From assembly GCF_024733015.1 (NCBI RefSeq), contig NZ_JANKJG010000007.1, forward strand, positions 124,001-188,000: a DNA stretch of 64,000 nt, read 5' to 3'. A program made the position numbers and the translations under genes. Source of the stretch: Pseudosulfitobacter koreensis (GTDB lineage Bacteria; Pseudomonadota; Alphaproteobacteria; Rhodobacterales; Rhodobacteraceae). Positions 62,704 through 64,000 of this stretch are shown in pieces. How positions within the stretch are numbered: the first letter of the stretch is position 1; each line of letters begins with the position of its first letter. Below the pieces are notes generated by a model. That model was not told the DNA's origin and made no database searches. It saw only the letters and a program-made list of their open reading frames with translations.

Positions 62704-64000
<1,297 letters not shown>

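Overview
The window is a G+C-rich, densely packed alphaproteobacterial chromosome segment. Gene content and order point to the Rhodobacteraceae (Roseobacter group): a betI-betC-transporter-betB-betA choline/choline-sulfate operon, a pccR/pccB/pccA/methylmalonyl-CoA mutase locus, a LysR gene divergent from a DUF1127 gene, DUF6497 and DUF2927 proteins, and 8-oxoguanine and guanine deaminases close together. I see no insertion sequence, integrase, prophage, CRISPR array, rRNA or tRNA. One structural RNA is clear: RNase P RNA at about 22773-23185.

Layout. 1-116: 3' end of a DUF1428 gene. 163-8541 (minus): one probable operon of a MOFRL-type glycerate kinase, a CocE-like serine hydrolase and a peptide-type ABC importer (binding protein, two permeases, fused double ATPase). 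8920-16600 (minus): a long run, read from the upstream end, of small membrane proteins, an XpaC-family protein, TelA, a DUF2927 lipoprotein, an SPFH/GYF protein, a cytochrome b561-like protein (frameshifted), a double zinc-ribbon membrane protein, a nitroreductase and Dtd. Its core resembles membrane or toxic-anion stress systems and is the least understood module here. 16678-24309: translation and RNA housekeeping (pseudouridine synthase, TadA, GatC/GatA, rnpB, L33) with an MBL-fold hydrolase, an Excalibur lipoprotein, an AmpD-like amidase and a GNAT enzyme. 24404-27292: BI-1-like membrane protein, DUF1127/LysR pair, PraR-like XRE regulator. 27351-37824: HisN-type phosphatase, purine deaminases, CDF and MgtE metal transporters, 5-formyl-THF cyclo-ligase, YmdB-type phosphoesterase, an SLC13/TrkA-C transporter and an AI-2E family protein. 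37830-45883: FAD dehydrogenase, creatinase, a second SLC13/TrkA-C transporter, YebC, amino-acid and DMT exporters. 45980-52514: glycine-betaine synthesis operon. 52584-64000: secreted nuclease, then the propionyl-CoA to methylmalonyl-CoA to succinyl-CoA locus with its regulator and several small envelope genes between pccB and pccA.

How the genes work together. The bet operon imports choline, removes sulfate from choline-O-sulfate and oxidises choline to glycine betaine under BetI. The pcc locus carboxylates propionyl-CoA (PccB+PccA), and methylmalonyl-CoA mutase delivers succinyl-CoA; repeated TTTGCAAA-type boxes lie in front of both pccR and pccB. Creatinase would give sarcosine and urea; the guanine and 8-oxoguanine deaminases feed xanthine and urate.

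Two genes (the dppC-like permease and the b561-like cytochrome) are each broken by a probable single-base shift, and a third small ORF may be. One lies at a C6 run and one at an A6 run, so sequencing error and real mutation cannot be separated from this sequence alone.
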